A stretch of 64,000 bases of DNA from Anabaena cylindrica PCC 7122. Lineage in GTDB: Bacteria; Cyanobacteriota; Cyanobacteriia; Cyanobacteriales; Nostocaceae. How positions within the stretch are numbered: the first letter of the stretch is position 1; each line of letters opens with the position of its first letter. Under the pieces are notes generated by a model. It was not told the DNA's origin. It saw only the letters and a program-made list of their open reading frames with translations, and ran no database searches. The stretch covers positions 2,484,001-2,548,000 of the forward strand of contig NC_019771.1 in NCBI RefSeq assembly GCF_000317695.1, written 5' to 3'. A program made the position numbers and the translations under genes. Positions 24,156 through 32,660 of the stretch are shown here, piece by piece.

Positions 24156-25544
24156 ATGAAAATTACCCAAGGCAAAATTAACGAGTTACTTAGTGAGTCA
24201 GGATGCGAACATAATCAAAAGAAACAAGGAGAAAAGAAAAACAAGTCTTGTACACAACAAGCTCAACCAGGTGCGGCTCAAGGGGGTTGTGCTTTTGATG
24301 GGGCGATGATTGCTTTAGTACCTATTACTGATGCTGCTCATTTGGTTCACGGGCCGATCGCTTGTGCTGGTAATTCTTGGGGTAGTCGTGGTAGTCTCTC
24401 TTCTGGCCCTATGCTTTATAAGACTGGTTTTACCACTGATATTGGTGAAAATGATGTCATTTTTGGTGGTGAGAAAAAGCTCTATAAAGCAATTTTGGAA
24501 TTAAAGGAACGCTATACACCAGCAGCGATATTTGTTTATGCTACTTGCGTAACTGCTCTGATTGGTGATGATGTTGATGCAGTTTGTAAGGTTGCGGCTG
24601 AGAAGATTGGTATTCCTGTAATTCCTGTTATTGCTCCGGGTTTTATTGGTAGTAAAAATCTGGGTAATCGCTTTGGTGGTGAAGCTTTACTAGAATATGT
24701 AGTGGGAACTGCTGAACCAGAATATACCACGCCTTATGATATTAATTTAATTGGTGAGTACAATATTGCTGGAGAAATGTGGGGCGTTTTGCCTTTATTT
24801 GAAAAGCTAGGTATTCGCGTTTTATCGAAAATTACTGGTGATGCTCGTTATGAAGAGATTCGTTATGCTCACCGGGCTAAATTAAATGTAATGATTTGCT
24901 CACGGGCGCTGTTAAATATGGCACGAAAAATGGAGGAACGTTATAACATTCCTTTCATTGAAGAGTCTTTTTATGGTATTGATGATATTAACCGTTGTCT
25001 GCGAACTGTTGCTAAAAAATTAGGTGATGCTGATTTAATGGCACGGACTGAAAAGTTAATTGCTGATGAAACTGCGGCTTTAGATATTGCACTTGCTCCC
25101 TATAGAGAACGCCTGAAAGGTAAGCGGGTGGTTTTATATACTGGCGGTGTGAAAAGTTGGTCAATTATTTCGGCAGCTAATGATTTAGGAATTGAAGTTG
25201 TTGCAACTAGTACTCGCAAAAGTACAGAGGAAGATAAGGCCAAAATTAAGAAGTTGTTGGGCAATGATGGCATTATGTTGGAGAAGGGGAATGCCCAAGA
25301 ATTATTGAAGTTGGTGCGAGATACTAACGCAGATATGCTTATTGCTGGGGGACGGAATCAATATACGGCTTTGAAGGCGCGGATTCCTTTTCTGGATATT
25401 AACCAAGAACGTCACCATCCTTATGCGGGTTATGTGGGGATGGTGGAAATGGCGCGGGAGTTGTATGAGGCTTTATACAGTCCTGTCTGGGAACAAATAC
25501 GTAAGCCGGCTCCTTGGGATGAAGAGGAAGTGCTTTCAAAGTAG
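24156..25544 (+). CDS. nifE: nitrogenase FeMo-cofactor scaffold protein NifE
   Basis: The 462-aa protein carries the NifD-like cysteines Cys45 (GGCAFDGAM), Cys70 (GPIACAGNSWG) and Cys131 (YATCVTALIGDD), and ends with the GGRNQYTALKARIPFLDINQERHHPYAGY block that distinguishes NifE. With NifN it forms the scaffold on which the cofactor precursor matures. It is intact, 106 bp before nifN, with an inverted repeat in that gap. Confidence 0.97.
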   Translation: MKITQGKINELLSESGCEHNQKKQGEKKNKSCTQQAQPGAAQGGCAFDGAMIALVPITDAAHLVHGPIACAGNSWGSRGSLSSGPMLYKTGFTTDIGENDVIFGGEKKLYKAILELKERYTPAAIFVYATCVTALIGDDVDAVCKVAAEKIGIPVIPVIAPGFIGSKNLGNRFGGEALLEYVVGTAEPEYTTPYDINLIGEYNIAGEMWGVLPLFEKLGIRVLSKITGDARYEEIRYAHRAKLNVMICSRALLNMARKMEERYNIPFIEESFYGIDDINRCLRTVAKKLGDADLMARTEKLIADETAALDIALAPYRERLKGKRVVLYTGGVKSWSIISAANDLGIEVVATSTRKSTEEDKAKIKKLLGNDGIMLEKGNAQELLKLVRDTNADMLIAGGRNQYTALKARIPFLDINQERHHPYAGYVGMVEMARELYEALYSPVWEQIRKPAPWDEEEVLSK

Positions 25545-25552
25545 GAGGGGAA

Positions 25553-25617
25553 GGGCGAAGCATTCGGACAGAAAATCAATGGTTTCAACGATAGGTTATC
25601 GCCCGAATGCTTCGCCC
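25553..25617. repeat. palindromic repeat between nifE and nifN
   Basis: GGGCGAAGCATTCGG (25553-25567) and CCGAATGCTTCGCCC (25603-25617) form a perfect 15-bp inverted repeat with a 35-nt loop. This sequence is a familiar dispersed repeat in Nostocales. It may be a small non-autonomous element or an attenuating hairpin. Confidence 0.85.
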
Positions 25618-25650
25618 CTACAAAGTTTAAAATTTATGAAAGATTAATTT

Positions 25651-26982
25651 ATGGCAATTGTTAATACTCCAAACAAGTCTCTTACGGTTAATCCGCTGAA
25701 ACAAAGTCAGGCTTTGGGTGCATCTTTGGCTTTTTTGGGGTTGAAGGGTGCTATGCCTTTGTTTCACGGTTCTCAAGGTTGTACTGCTTTTGCTAAGGTG
25801 GTTTTGGTGCGGCATTTTCGGGAGGCAATTCCTCTTGCTACTACAGCTATGACGGAAGTCACTACTATTTTGGGTGGTGAGGAAAATGTTGAGCAAGCTA
25901 TTTTGACTTTGGTGGAAAAGGCGAAACCGGAAATTATCGGTTTGTGTACAACTGGGTTAACGGAAACTAGGGGGGATGATATTGAGGGTTTTTTGAAGGA
26001 AATCCGCAAACGTCATCCTGAACTTGACTATTTAGCGATCGCATTTGCCCCGACTCCTGATTTTAAAGGTGCGTTACAAGATGGTTTTGCAGCAGCTGTA
26101 GAAAGCATTGTTAGAGAGATTCCCAAAACCGGCGGAATTAAACCGGAACAAATCACCATTTTGGCTGGTTCTGCTTTCACTCCCGGAGATGTGCAGGAAG
26201 TTCGGGAAATTGTCACCGCTTTTGGATTTGAAGCAATTTTTGTACCCGATTTGGGTGCTTCTCTAGATGGACATCTGGAGGATGAATATAGTGCGGTGAC
26301 GGTTAGCGGGACAACTCTTAAACAATTGCGTTCCTTGGGTAGTTCGGCTTTCACTTTGGCTTTGGGTGAAAGTATGCGGGGTGCTGCCAAGATTCTGCAA
26401 GAGCGTTTTGGCACAGATTACGAAGTATTTAAGGATTTGACAGGTTTAGAACCTGTGGATGAGTTCCTGCAAGCGTTAGCGGTTTTGAGCGGTAATCCCG
26501 TACCCGAAAAATATCGCCGTCAACGTCGTCAGTTGCAAGATGCAATGTTGGATACTCACTTTTACTTCGGTGCAAAACGGGTATCTTTAGCGCTAGAACC
26601 AGATTTACTTTGGTCTATGGTGCATTTTTTGCAGTCAATGGGGGCATCTATTCATGCTGCTGTGACAACCACGCGATCGCATTTATTAGAACATCTTCCC
26701 GTCAAAAGCGTTACTATCGGCGACTTAGAAGATTTAGAAGAATTGGCTGTAGGTTCGGATTTGCTGATTGGTAACTCCAACGTGAATGCAATCGCCAAAC
26801 GTCTCAAAATCCCCTTCTACCGTCTCGGAATTCCCATCTACGACCGATTAGGAAATGGCTTATTTACCAAAGTAGGCTATCGCGGCACAATGGAAGTTTT
26901 ATTTGGGATGGGAAACCTCTTTTTAGAACACGAAGAGACATTAATGATAAATCATTGGTCATCAGTAATTAATAGGGAATAG
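25651..26982 (+). CDS. nifN: nitrogenase cofactor biosynthesis protein NifN
   Basis: The 443-aa NifK-like protein has NPLKQSQALGASLAFLGL, Cys44 in GSQGCTAFAKV, and TTGLTETRGDD where NifK has a cysteine. The lost cysteines are normal for NifN. It partners NifE in the cofactor scaffold. The gene is complete and is followed by an STRR-rich spacer before nifX. Confidence 0.96.
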   Translation: MAIVNTPNKSLTVNPLKQSQALGASLAFLGLKGAMPLFHGSQGCTAFAKVVLVRHFREAIPLATTAMTEVTTILGGEENVEQAILTLVEKAKPEIIGLCTTGLTETRGDDIEGFLKEIRKRHPELDYLAIAFAPTPDFKGALQDGFAAAVESIVREIPKTGGIKPEQITILAGSAFTPGDVQEVREIVTAFGFEAIFVPDLGASLDGHLEDEYSAVTVSGTTLKQLRSLGSSAFTLALGESMRGAAKILQERFGTDYEVFKDLTGLEPVDEFLQALAVLSGNPVPEKYRRQRRQLQDAMLDTHFYFGAKRVSLALEPDLLWSMVHFLQSMGASIHAAVTTTRSHLLEHLPVKSVTIGDLEDLEELAVGSDLLIGNSNVNAIAKRLKIPFYRLGIPIYDRLGNGLFTKVGYRGTMEVLFGMGNLFLEHEETLMINHWSSVINRE

Positions 26983-27090
26983 GTGACAGGGAACAGGTGA
27001 CAGGTGACAGAAATAAATTAATCAACTCTTACCTATTCCCTATTCCCCATTCCTCATTCCCCATTCCCTCTTTTTACCGACAAAGGACAA
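26983..27090. repeat. STRR-rich spacer between nifN and nifX
   Basis: Heptamer-like runs occur: GGTGACAGGGAACAGGTGACAG at the left and CTATTCCCCATTCCTCATTC at the right. GGGAATAGG and CCTATTCCC can pair across the spacer. No gene or clear terminator is present. Confidence 0.6.
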
Positions 27091-27510
27091 ATGAACGTGA
27101 AAATTGCCTTCACCACAACAGACAGAATTCATGTTAATGCTCACTTCGGTTGGGCTAAAGAAATAGATGTTTATGAAATTTCAGACAATGGATATGAATT
27201 CCTCGAAACTCTGAAATTTGAAGGCGACCTCAAAGAAGACGGTAACGAAGATAAAATCACACCTAAACTTGAGGCATTAAATGATTGTACAATCGTTTAT
27301 GTAGTCGCCATAGGTGGTAGCGCCGCCGCTCGTTTAATCAAAAAAGGTGTAACACCAGTTAAGGCTAAATCAGAAGAAGAAAAAATCGAAGAAATTCTGA
27401 ACAAATTAGTCACAACACTCAAAGGCAACCCCCCACCTTGGTTGCGTAAAGCCTTGAACAAAACCAATACAAACTTTGCAGAAGAAGTAGAAAACGAAGC
27501 AGCCGTATGA
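27091..27510 (+). CDS. nifX: NifX, FeMo-cofactor precursor-binding protein
   Basis: The 139-aa protein has the NifX/NifB C-terminal fold: MNVKIAFTTTDRIHVNAHFGWAKEIDVYEI, then VVAIGGSAAARLIKKGVTPVKA. NifX carries the cofactor precursor between NifB and NifEN. Its stop overlaps the next start by 4 bp (ATGA). Confidence 0.95.
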   Translation: MNVKIAFTTTDRIHVNAHFGWAKEIDVYEISDNGYEFLETLKFEGDLKEDGNEDKITPKLEALNDCTIVYVVAIGGSAAARLIKKGVTPVKAKSEEEKIEEILNKLVTTLKGNPPPWLRKALNKTNTNFAEEVENEAAV

Positions 27511-27983
27511 GTGAAAATAACAGTGTCAACGGAACCGCTACAAGCACACCAATAACTTCACCATTTCTCAAAGCATTAGTTCAACAAATCCGGGCACAAG
27601 ATACTTATGGAACTTACCGGAATTGGGCTGACGAATTAATCTTAAAACCTTTTGTTGTCACCAAACAAAAGAAACGAGAAATTTCCATCGAAGGTGAAGT
27701 TGACCTAGCAACAATATCACGAATTAACGCCTTCTTCAGGGCTGTAGCCTCCAGCATCGAGAAAGAAACCGGATTAATTTCTCATGTTGTAGTTGATTTA
27801 GGTCATGAAGGATTCGGTTGGGCATTAGTCTTTTCAGGTCGTTTATTGTTAACTGTAAAAACCTTACGTGATGCCCATCGCTACGGCTTTGATTCCCTAG
27901 AAAAACTGGAAGAAGAAGGAGCATCATTCGTCAACAAAGGCATTGATTTAGCCAAACGTTTCCCCGAAGTAGGAAATATTTAA
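27507..27983 (+). CDS. NifX-associated nitrogen fixation protein (DUF269)
   Basis: The 158-aa protein matches the DUF269 pattern: FLKALVQQIRAQDTYGTYRNW, then ISRINAFFRAVASSIEKETG and VVDLGHEGFGWALVFSGRLL. It always sits beside nifX in nif clusters and is presumed to assist cofactor handling. It overlaps nifX by 4 bp. Confidence 0.93.
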   Translation: MSENNSVNGTATSTPITSPFLKALVQQIRAQDTYGTYRNWADELILKPFVVTKQKKREISIEGEVDLATISRINAFFRAVASSIEKETGLISHVVVDLGHEGFGWALVFSGRLLLTVKTLRDAHRYGFDSLEKLEEEGASFVNKGIDLAKRFPEVGNI

Positions 27984-27990
27984 CAAATTG

Positions 27991-28107
<117 letters not shown>

Positions 28108-28180
28108 GAATTATCCTACCTTCTTCCTTCTTGTCTTCGCGTCCTTCGCGCCTTTGCGGTTCAATAAAATCCAATTCCCA

Positions 28181-28377
28181 ATGACCATCGAGGAACTCAC
28201 AACAAAGATTAGAAAGCTAAATAGCAAAGCAGGTCAAATGAAAATGGATCTGCACGATTTAGCAGAAGGACTACCAGCAGATTACAAAACACTGATGGAT
28301 GTTGCCGCCGAAACCTATGAAATCTACCGACAATTAGATGAACTCAAGCAGCAACTCAAACAACTGGAGAGTGCAAA

Positions 28378-28381
<4 letters not shown>
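28181..28381 (+). CDS. CCE_0567 family metalloprotein, 66 aa
   Basis: A short helical-hairpin protein (MTIEELTTKIRKLNSKAGQM, then LHDLAEGLPADY) that matches the small protein family found between the DUF269 gene and nifW in cyanobacterial nif clusters. I use ATG 28181 rather than an upstream ATG. It overlaps nifW by 4 bp. Family members bind metal; the precise role in nitrogenase assembly is uncertain. Confidence 0.88.
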
Positions 28382-28695
<314 letters not shown>

Positions 28696-28705
28696 GAGGT
28701 ATAAA

Positions 28706-29488
28706 TTGATCAACCTAACGCCTACCGAATTAGAACGCTATAGTCGCCAAATGATGCTTCCGAACTTTGGCGAAGCGGCTCAAAAGCGCCTCAAATCAGC
28801 GACTGTTCTGGTGTCGGGTGTGGGGGGATTAGGCGGTACGGCGGCGCTTTACTTAGCAGTAGCAGGCGTTGGGCGGCTAATCTTAGTCCGGGGTGGTGAT
28901 TTGCGGCTGGATGATATGAATCGTCAGATTTTAATGACTGACGACTGGGTGGGTAAACCTAGAGTATTCAAAGCCCAAGAAACACTAAAAGCCATCAATC
29001 CTGATGTGGAAGTAGACGTAGTTCACGATTACATCACCGCAGAAAATGTGGACTCATTGGTGCAATCGGCGGATATGGCTTTGGATTGCGCTCACAATTT
29101 CACCGAACGCAACTTGTTAAATGAAGCCTGTGTGCGATCGCGTAAGCCAATGGTAGAGGCAGCTATGGACGGGATGGAGGCTTACCTCACCACGATTATT
29201 CCTGGTGTCACCCCTTGTTTATCCTGTCTGTTTCCAGAAAAGCCTGATTGGGATCGGCGCGGTTTTTCCGTTCTAGGGGCTGTGTCTGGGACTTTGGCTT
29301 GTTTAACAGCCTTAGAAGCCGTAAAGCTAATTACTGGTTTTAGTCAACCGCTATTGTCAGAACTGCTGACGATTGACTTAAACAGAATGGAATTTGCTAA
29401 ACGTCGTTCTCACCGCGATCGCAATTGTCCCGTCTGCGGCAATACTGCACCTTGGAGATACTCCCAATCTCAACCGTTAACGGTGTAA
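28706..29488 (+). CDS. hesA: HesA, ThiF/MoeB-type adenylating protein
   Basis: The 260-aa protein has the nucleotide-binding GVGGLGG loop near residue 40, the catalytic-type Arg and Asp of E1-like enzymes (DDMNRQIL), and two zinc-binding CxxC pairs (PCLSCLFPE and CPVCG). The start is TTG at 28706, decided by an AGGAGGT ribosome-binding site a few bases upstream. HesA adenylates a small sulfur carrier and is linked to nitrogenase maturation. Confidence 0.93.
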   Translation: MINLTPTELERYSRQMMLPNFGEAAQKRLKSATVLVSGVGGLGGTAALYLAVAGVGRLILVRGGDLRLDDMNRQILMTDDWVGKPRVFKAQETLKAINPDVEVDVVHDYITAENVDSLVQSADMALDCAHNFTERNLLNEACVRSRKPMVEAAMDGMEAYLTTIIPGVTPCLSCLFPEKPDWDRRGFSVLGAVSGTLACLTALEAVKLITGFSQPLLSELLTIDLNRMEFAKRRSHRDRNCPVCGNTAPWRYSQSQPLTV

Positions 29489-29560
29489 AATTCCGTTCCG
29501 CCAAAAAAGCAATTTCCCACATCTCAAAATCAGAATAATCGCTACAGAACAGGAAATAAA

Positions 29561-29935
29561 ATGGCTGTTACTTTAACAGAAAAAGCAGAATTTCGTCTGT
29601 GGGCATTTTTAAGAGGTTCCGCAACCGACGAATCTAATAAAGCCACAAAAGGTGTCCGCATCTCTGTCAAAGATGGTGGTTGTAGTGGCTATGAATATGG
29701 AATCGACATTACAAGTCAGCCTCAACCAGATGATATCGTAACCCAACAAGGAAATGTGTTGCTTTACGTGGACGCTAAAAGTGCGCCCTTATTAGAAGGT
29801 GTAGTAATTGATTTTGTTGAGGGAGTAATGGACAGCGGTTTCAAGTTCACCAATCCCAATGCAACTGATACCTGCGGTTGTGGAAAGTCTTTTAAAGCAG
29901 GTGATTGTTCACCTGAAGGTGTACCTTGCAGCTAA
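29561..29935 (+). CDS. hesB: HesB, A-type iron-sulfur cluster protein
   Basis: The 124-aa protein has the three A-type cysteines: one in DGGCSGYEYG and two in DTCGCGKSF. It should receive or deliver Fe-S clusters, probably for nitrogenase proteins in heterocysts. It lies 72 bp after hesA in the same direction. Confidence 0.94.
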   Translation: MAVTLTEKAEFRLWAFLRGSATDESNKATKGVRISVKDGGCSGYEYGIDITSQPQPDDIVTQQGNVLLYVDAKSAPLLEGVVIDFVEGVMDSGFKFTNPNATDTCGCGKSFKAGDCSPEGVPCS

Positions 29936-30045
29936 GAAATTCAAAGTTCAAAAATTCGATTCTTTATTTTGAATTTTGAATTGCACCAGAGAGTCTGAAG
30001 CACTTCAGAAAAGCTAACCTTATTAATGTTTGAGGAGAACGCAAA

Positions 30046-30342
30046 ATGGCTTATCAAGTAAGATTGTTGAACAAAAAAGACAACCTTGACACCACAATTG
30101 AATGTGACGAAGAAACTACAATTCTAGATGCAGCAGAAGAAGCCGGTATTGAATTGCCCTTCTCTTGTCATTCCGGTTCTTGCTCTAGCTGTGTAGGTAA
30201 GGTTGTAGAAGGTGAAATCAACCAAGATGATCAAATCTTCTTAGATGATGATCAAATGGCCAAAGGCTTCGCTCTATTGTGCGTTACATACCCTCGCTCT
30301 AACTGCACAATTAAAACCCATCAAGAGCCTTATCTAGTCTAA
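30046..30342 (+). CDS. fdxH: heterocyst [2Fe-2S] ferredoxin FdxH
   Basis: The 98-aa plant-type ferredoxin has cluster ligands Cys41, Cys46, Cys49 (CHSGSCSSC) and Cys79 (ALLCVTYP). The MAYQVRLLNKKDN N-terminus and its place after hesAB identify the heterocyst form that donates electrons to dinitrogenase reductase. A terminator hairpin follows 27 bp later. Confidence 0.96.
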   Translation: MAYQVRLLNKKDNLDTTIECDEETTILDAAEEAGIELPFSCHSGSCSSCVGKVVEGEINQDDQIFLDDDQMAKGFALLCVTYPRSNCTIKTHQEPYLV

Positions 30343-30369
30343 AATTTTAATGTCTTAGCTTGTACAAAG

Positions 30370-30400
30370 ATGAAGGATGTTAATCATCCTTCATTCTTTT
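30370..30400 (+). terminator. rho-independent terminator after fdxH
   Basis: ATGAAGGATG and CATCCTTCAT form a 10-bp perfect stem with a TTAAT loop, followed by TTCTTTT. It should end the hesA-hesB-fdxH transcript. Confidence 0.9.
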
Positions 30401-30428
30401 AATTTTAACCTTTCATTTTTATTCCGCA

Positions 30429-30680
30429 ATGTTTACTCCTTTTAGTTTTACAGGTTGCTCTTTAGAATTGCTCAAGCCAGGAGAAAAAGGAATTATAATT
30501 TCCTGTAAAACTCAGGATGAAAGCATTCGTAAAAAACTCATTTCTATGGGAATAACAACCGGAAATAGTATAATTTTAGAACAGCAATTTCCCTCTTTAA
30601 TCGTTAAATTTAATAATATTTCTATGACGATAGATCGGCAAACAGCCCGCGCTATTTATGTCCGTGTGGTTGATGGTTGA
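30429..30680 (+). CDS. feoA: FeoA family protein
   Basis: The 83-aa protein has the FeoA SH3-like pattern, with LLKPGEKGIIISC, a RKKLISMGITTGN motif and IDRQTARAIYVRVV. FeoA supports ferrous iron uptake; a copy next to fdxH is usual in Anabaena nif clusters and fits the iron demand of nitrogenase. Its last 29 bp overlap the end of the convergent gene. Confidence 0.88.
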   Translation: MFTPFSFTGCSLELLKPGEKGIIISCKTQDESIRKKLISMGITTGNSIILEQQFPSLIVKFNNISMTIDRQTARAIYVRVVDG

Positions 30681-31224
30681 TAAAATAAATCATCAAATAT
30701 TTTTCTGAATAATAAAAGTCTGTTAAAATTCTTAAGTTATTCAAATCAATATTTTGCAATATATAGGAATATTGGCTAAATTGCTGATAATTGATTTCAT
30801 CTCTTATATAAGCTGCAAAAACTTTAAATAGGGCATCGGCTTTGCGAAGTTGGTCGAACCTAGACAGAGCATTAAATAGTTCCTGTCCCATATTTTGCCT
30901 ATATTTTGGATCTGTATATTTATCTTCTAGAGATTTTCTGAATTCGTCATCAACTTCCTTAAAACCCGATATAAAATATAGTATTTTTTTCAGAAATAGG
31001 TAATCACGTACTGCAATACCAGACTTTACTAGAGAATAAATTGATTTAATAATTGGAATGTTACTCAAGGTTTCATCTTGAAGATTTTCTAGTAGCTTAT
31101 CATCTAAGAACACTTCAGCTATATCAAAACCAGTATCTCTCATACCAGCTTCAGATATTGTTTTTATAATGGATTGTTCTGGGCTTAAGTTTTCCTCATC
31201 CATATTATTCTTTTTATTGCTCAT
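30652..31224 (-). CDS. hypothetical protein, 190 aa
   Basis: No family is recognised with confidence. It is an acidic, largely helical protein with a moderately hydrophobic central stretch (IIKSIYSLVKSGIAVRDYLF) and ends YLMIYFINHQPHGHK. The gene is convergent with feoA and overlaps it by 29 bp, so the two transcripts could interfere. Confidence 0.6.
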   Translation of the reverse strand: MSNKKNNMDEENLSPEQSIIKTISEAGMRDTGFDIAEVFLDDKLLENLQDETLSNIPIIKSIYSLVKSGIAVRDYLFLKKILYFISGFKEVDDEFRKSLEDKYTDPKYRQNMGQELFNALSRFDQLRKADALFKVFAAYIRDEINYQQFSQYSYILQNIDLNNLRILTDFYYSEKYLMIYFINHQPHGHK

Positions 31225-31255
31225 TTATAGATATCCTAATTTGTGAAATGTGTTT

Positions 31256-31840
31256 TTATTCTTCAGTTTCAAATCCAACGCCTTCATAAAGCATTTCAAT
31301 CGGAAATTCAAATTCAATACTTGATAAAGTGATGATATCTCCAGTAGTGTAAGGATAGTAAAGCCACATTCTTCCTTCTCCTCGACAGTAACGTTCAACG
31401 GAGATTTTTTCCGAATCAATTAATATGTATTCTTGTAAACTGGGAATTGTTAAATAATATCTGAATTTCTCTCCTCTATCTTTACTACTTGTCCCAGGAG
31501 AAAGAACTTCAACAATCAATTTGGGATTTTGAATGAATTTAAGGGCATTGAGGTCTTGAGGGTCGCAACTAACGATAAGATCAGGATAAAAGTATGGGCT
31601 TTGAGGACTAACCTGCACTTTCACATCTGAGACATTGACTCGACAAGCTCTAGAACGGAGATGAGAATATAGAGGTCTGTAAAGATTTAGAGCAATATCA
31701 TTGTGGGGAATTGTACCACCTGTCATAGCGAAAACTTCGCCATTGATGTATTCATAACGAATATCTTGGTTAAGTTCCCAAGTGAGATATTCCTCAATGG
31801 TCATTTTTGGCGGTTGTTGGGGAATAGCTATCATATCCAA
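31256..31840 (-). CDS. Uma2 family protein, 194 aa
   Basis: The protein shows MTIEEYLTWELNQDIRYEYI, VSPQSPYFYPDLIVSC, KLIVEVLSPGTSSKDRGEKF and LQEYILIDS, the ordered Uma2 nuclease-fold segments with acidic and Lys residues. Its C-terminus is nearly identical to the remnant at 10199-10332, showing that a close relative once lay in the nifD element. Confidence 0.87.
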   Translation of the reverse strand: MDMIAIPQQPPKMTIEEYLTWELNQDIRYEYINGEVFAMTGGTIPHNDIALNLYRPLYSHLRSRACRVNVSDVKVQVSPQSPYFYPDLIVSCDPQDLNALKFIQNPKLIVEVLSPGTSSKDRGEKFRYYLTIPSLQEYILIDSEKISVERYCRGEGRMWLYYPYTTGDIITLSSIEFEFPIEMLYEGVGFETEE

Positions 31841-32036
31841 ATTTTTGCAAGTTTGTTTTGATTATAGCAACAAGGATAAAATCAAGTTATCTACATCTTG
31901 ATGAAAATTTCGCGCCATGCGATCATGTAGCTTACTAAAGGTATCGCTCTCCAAAAACTATATACAGGAAAAGCAATACCTGCGGTGAACTACGCGATCG
32001 CATTACCCGTCCTAGACTTTAAAAATTGCTGAATTT

Positions 32037-32246
32037 TTAGTCAACAGCAATAAGTACATCTGATGATTTAATCACAGCATAAGCCTCTTTACCTTCAACT
32101 AAACCTAGCTTTTCTGCTGATGATTTAGTGATGACAGATACTACTTCTACACCAGGTGCTAATTCTAAAGTTACCTCTGTATTAATTGAACCAGGGGTAA
32201 CTTTTTTCACAGTTGCTTTAAAGGTATTTCTGGCGCTGATTTCCAT
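32037..32246 (-). CDS. mop: molybdenum-pterin/molybdate-binding protein (Mop/TOBE)
   Basis: The 69-aa single Mop domain (MEISARNTFKATVKKVTPGS, then VVSVITKSSAEKLGLVEGK) matches molbindins that bind molybdate as oligomers in the cytoplasm. A place near the nif genes fits storage or buffering of molybdenum for nitrogenase. Confidence 0.9.
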   Translation of the reverse strand: MEISARNTFKATVKKVTPGSINTEVTLELAPGVEVVSVITKSSAEKLGLVEGKEAYAVIKSSDVLIAVD

Positions 32247-32660
32247 TATTTTTATTTTCCTTTTAGTTATTTATACTGAATAAACTAACAAATTTTATAT
32301 ATTAATGGTAAATTTTTAGATTTTTTTAACAAGTTTATATAAGAGATAATTAACCCAACAGAATTACTGAAATATTGAAAATATCTAAGTAGGTGGACAT
32401 GAGATAACAAAAATGTGTGAACAAAAGTAAATAGGGCGGAAAATGGTTTCTGCTCTGCCTTGTCTCAATGACTATTTTTAACACAAATCTACTTAGTTGG
32501 CTGGCAATTATGAAGGATGTGATGCCTTGGGAGATCGCGCAGCGTCTCGTAGAAAGTGCAGCTATTGTAAGATTTTTGACAAATCCAGGTTATTATCTTC
32601 TTGTAATTATTTTACGGTTCTATTATGATATGATGCGGATTAATCTATACAAAGCTTTCT
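32247..32660. other. 414-bp spacer between mop and the acyltransferase
   Basis: The sequence is AT-rich. A 74-codon plus-strand frame at 32468-32692 overlaps the acyltransferase start and shows no recognisable family, so I do not call it. No terminator or operator stands out. Confidence 0.4.
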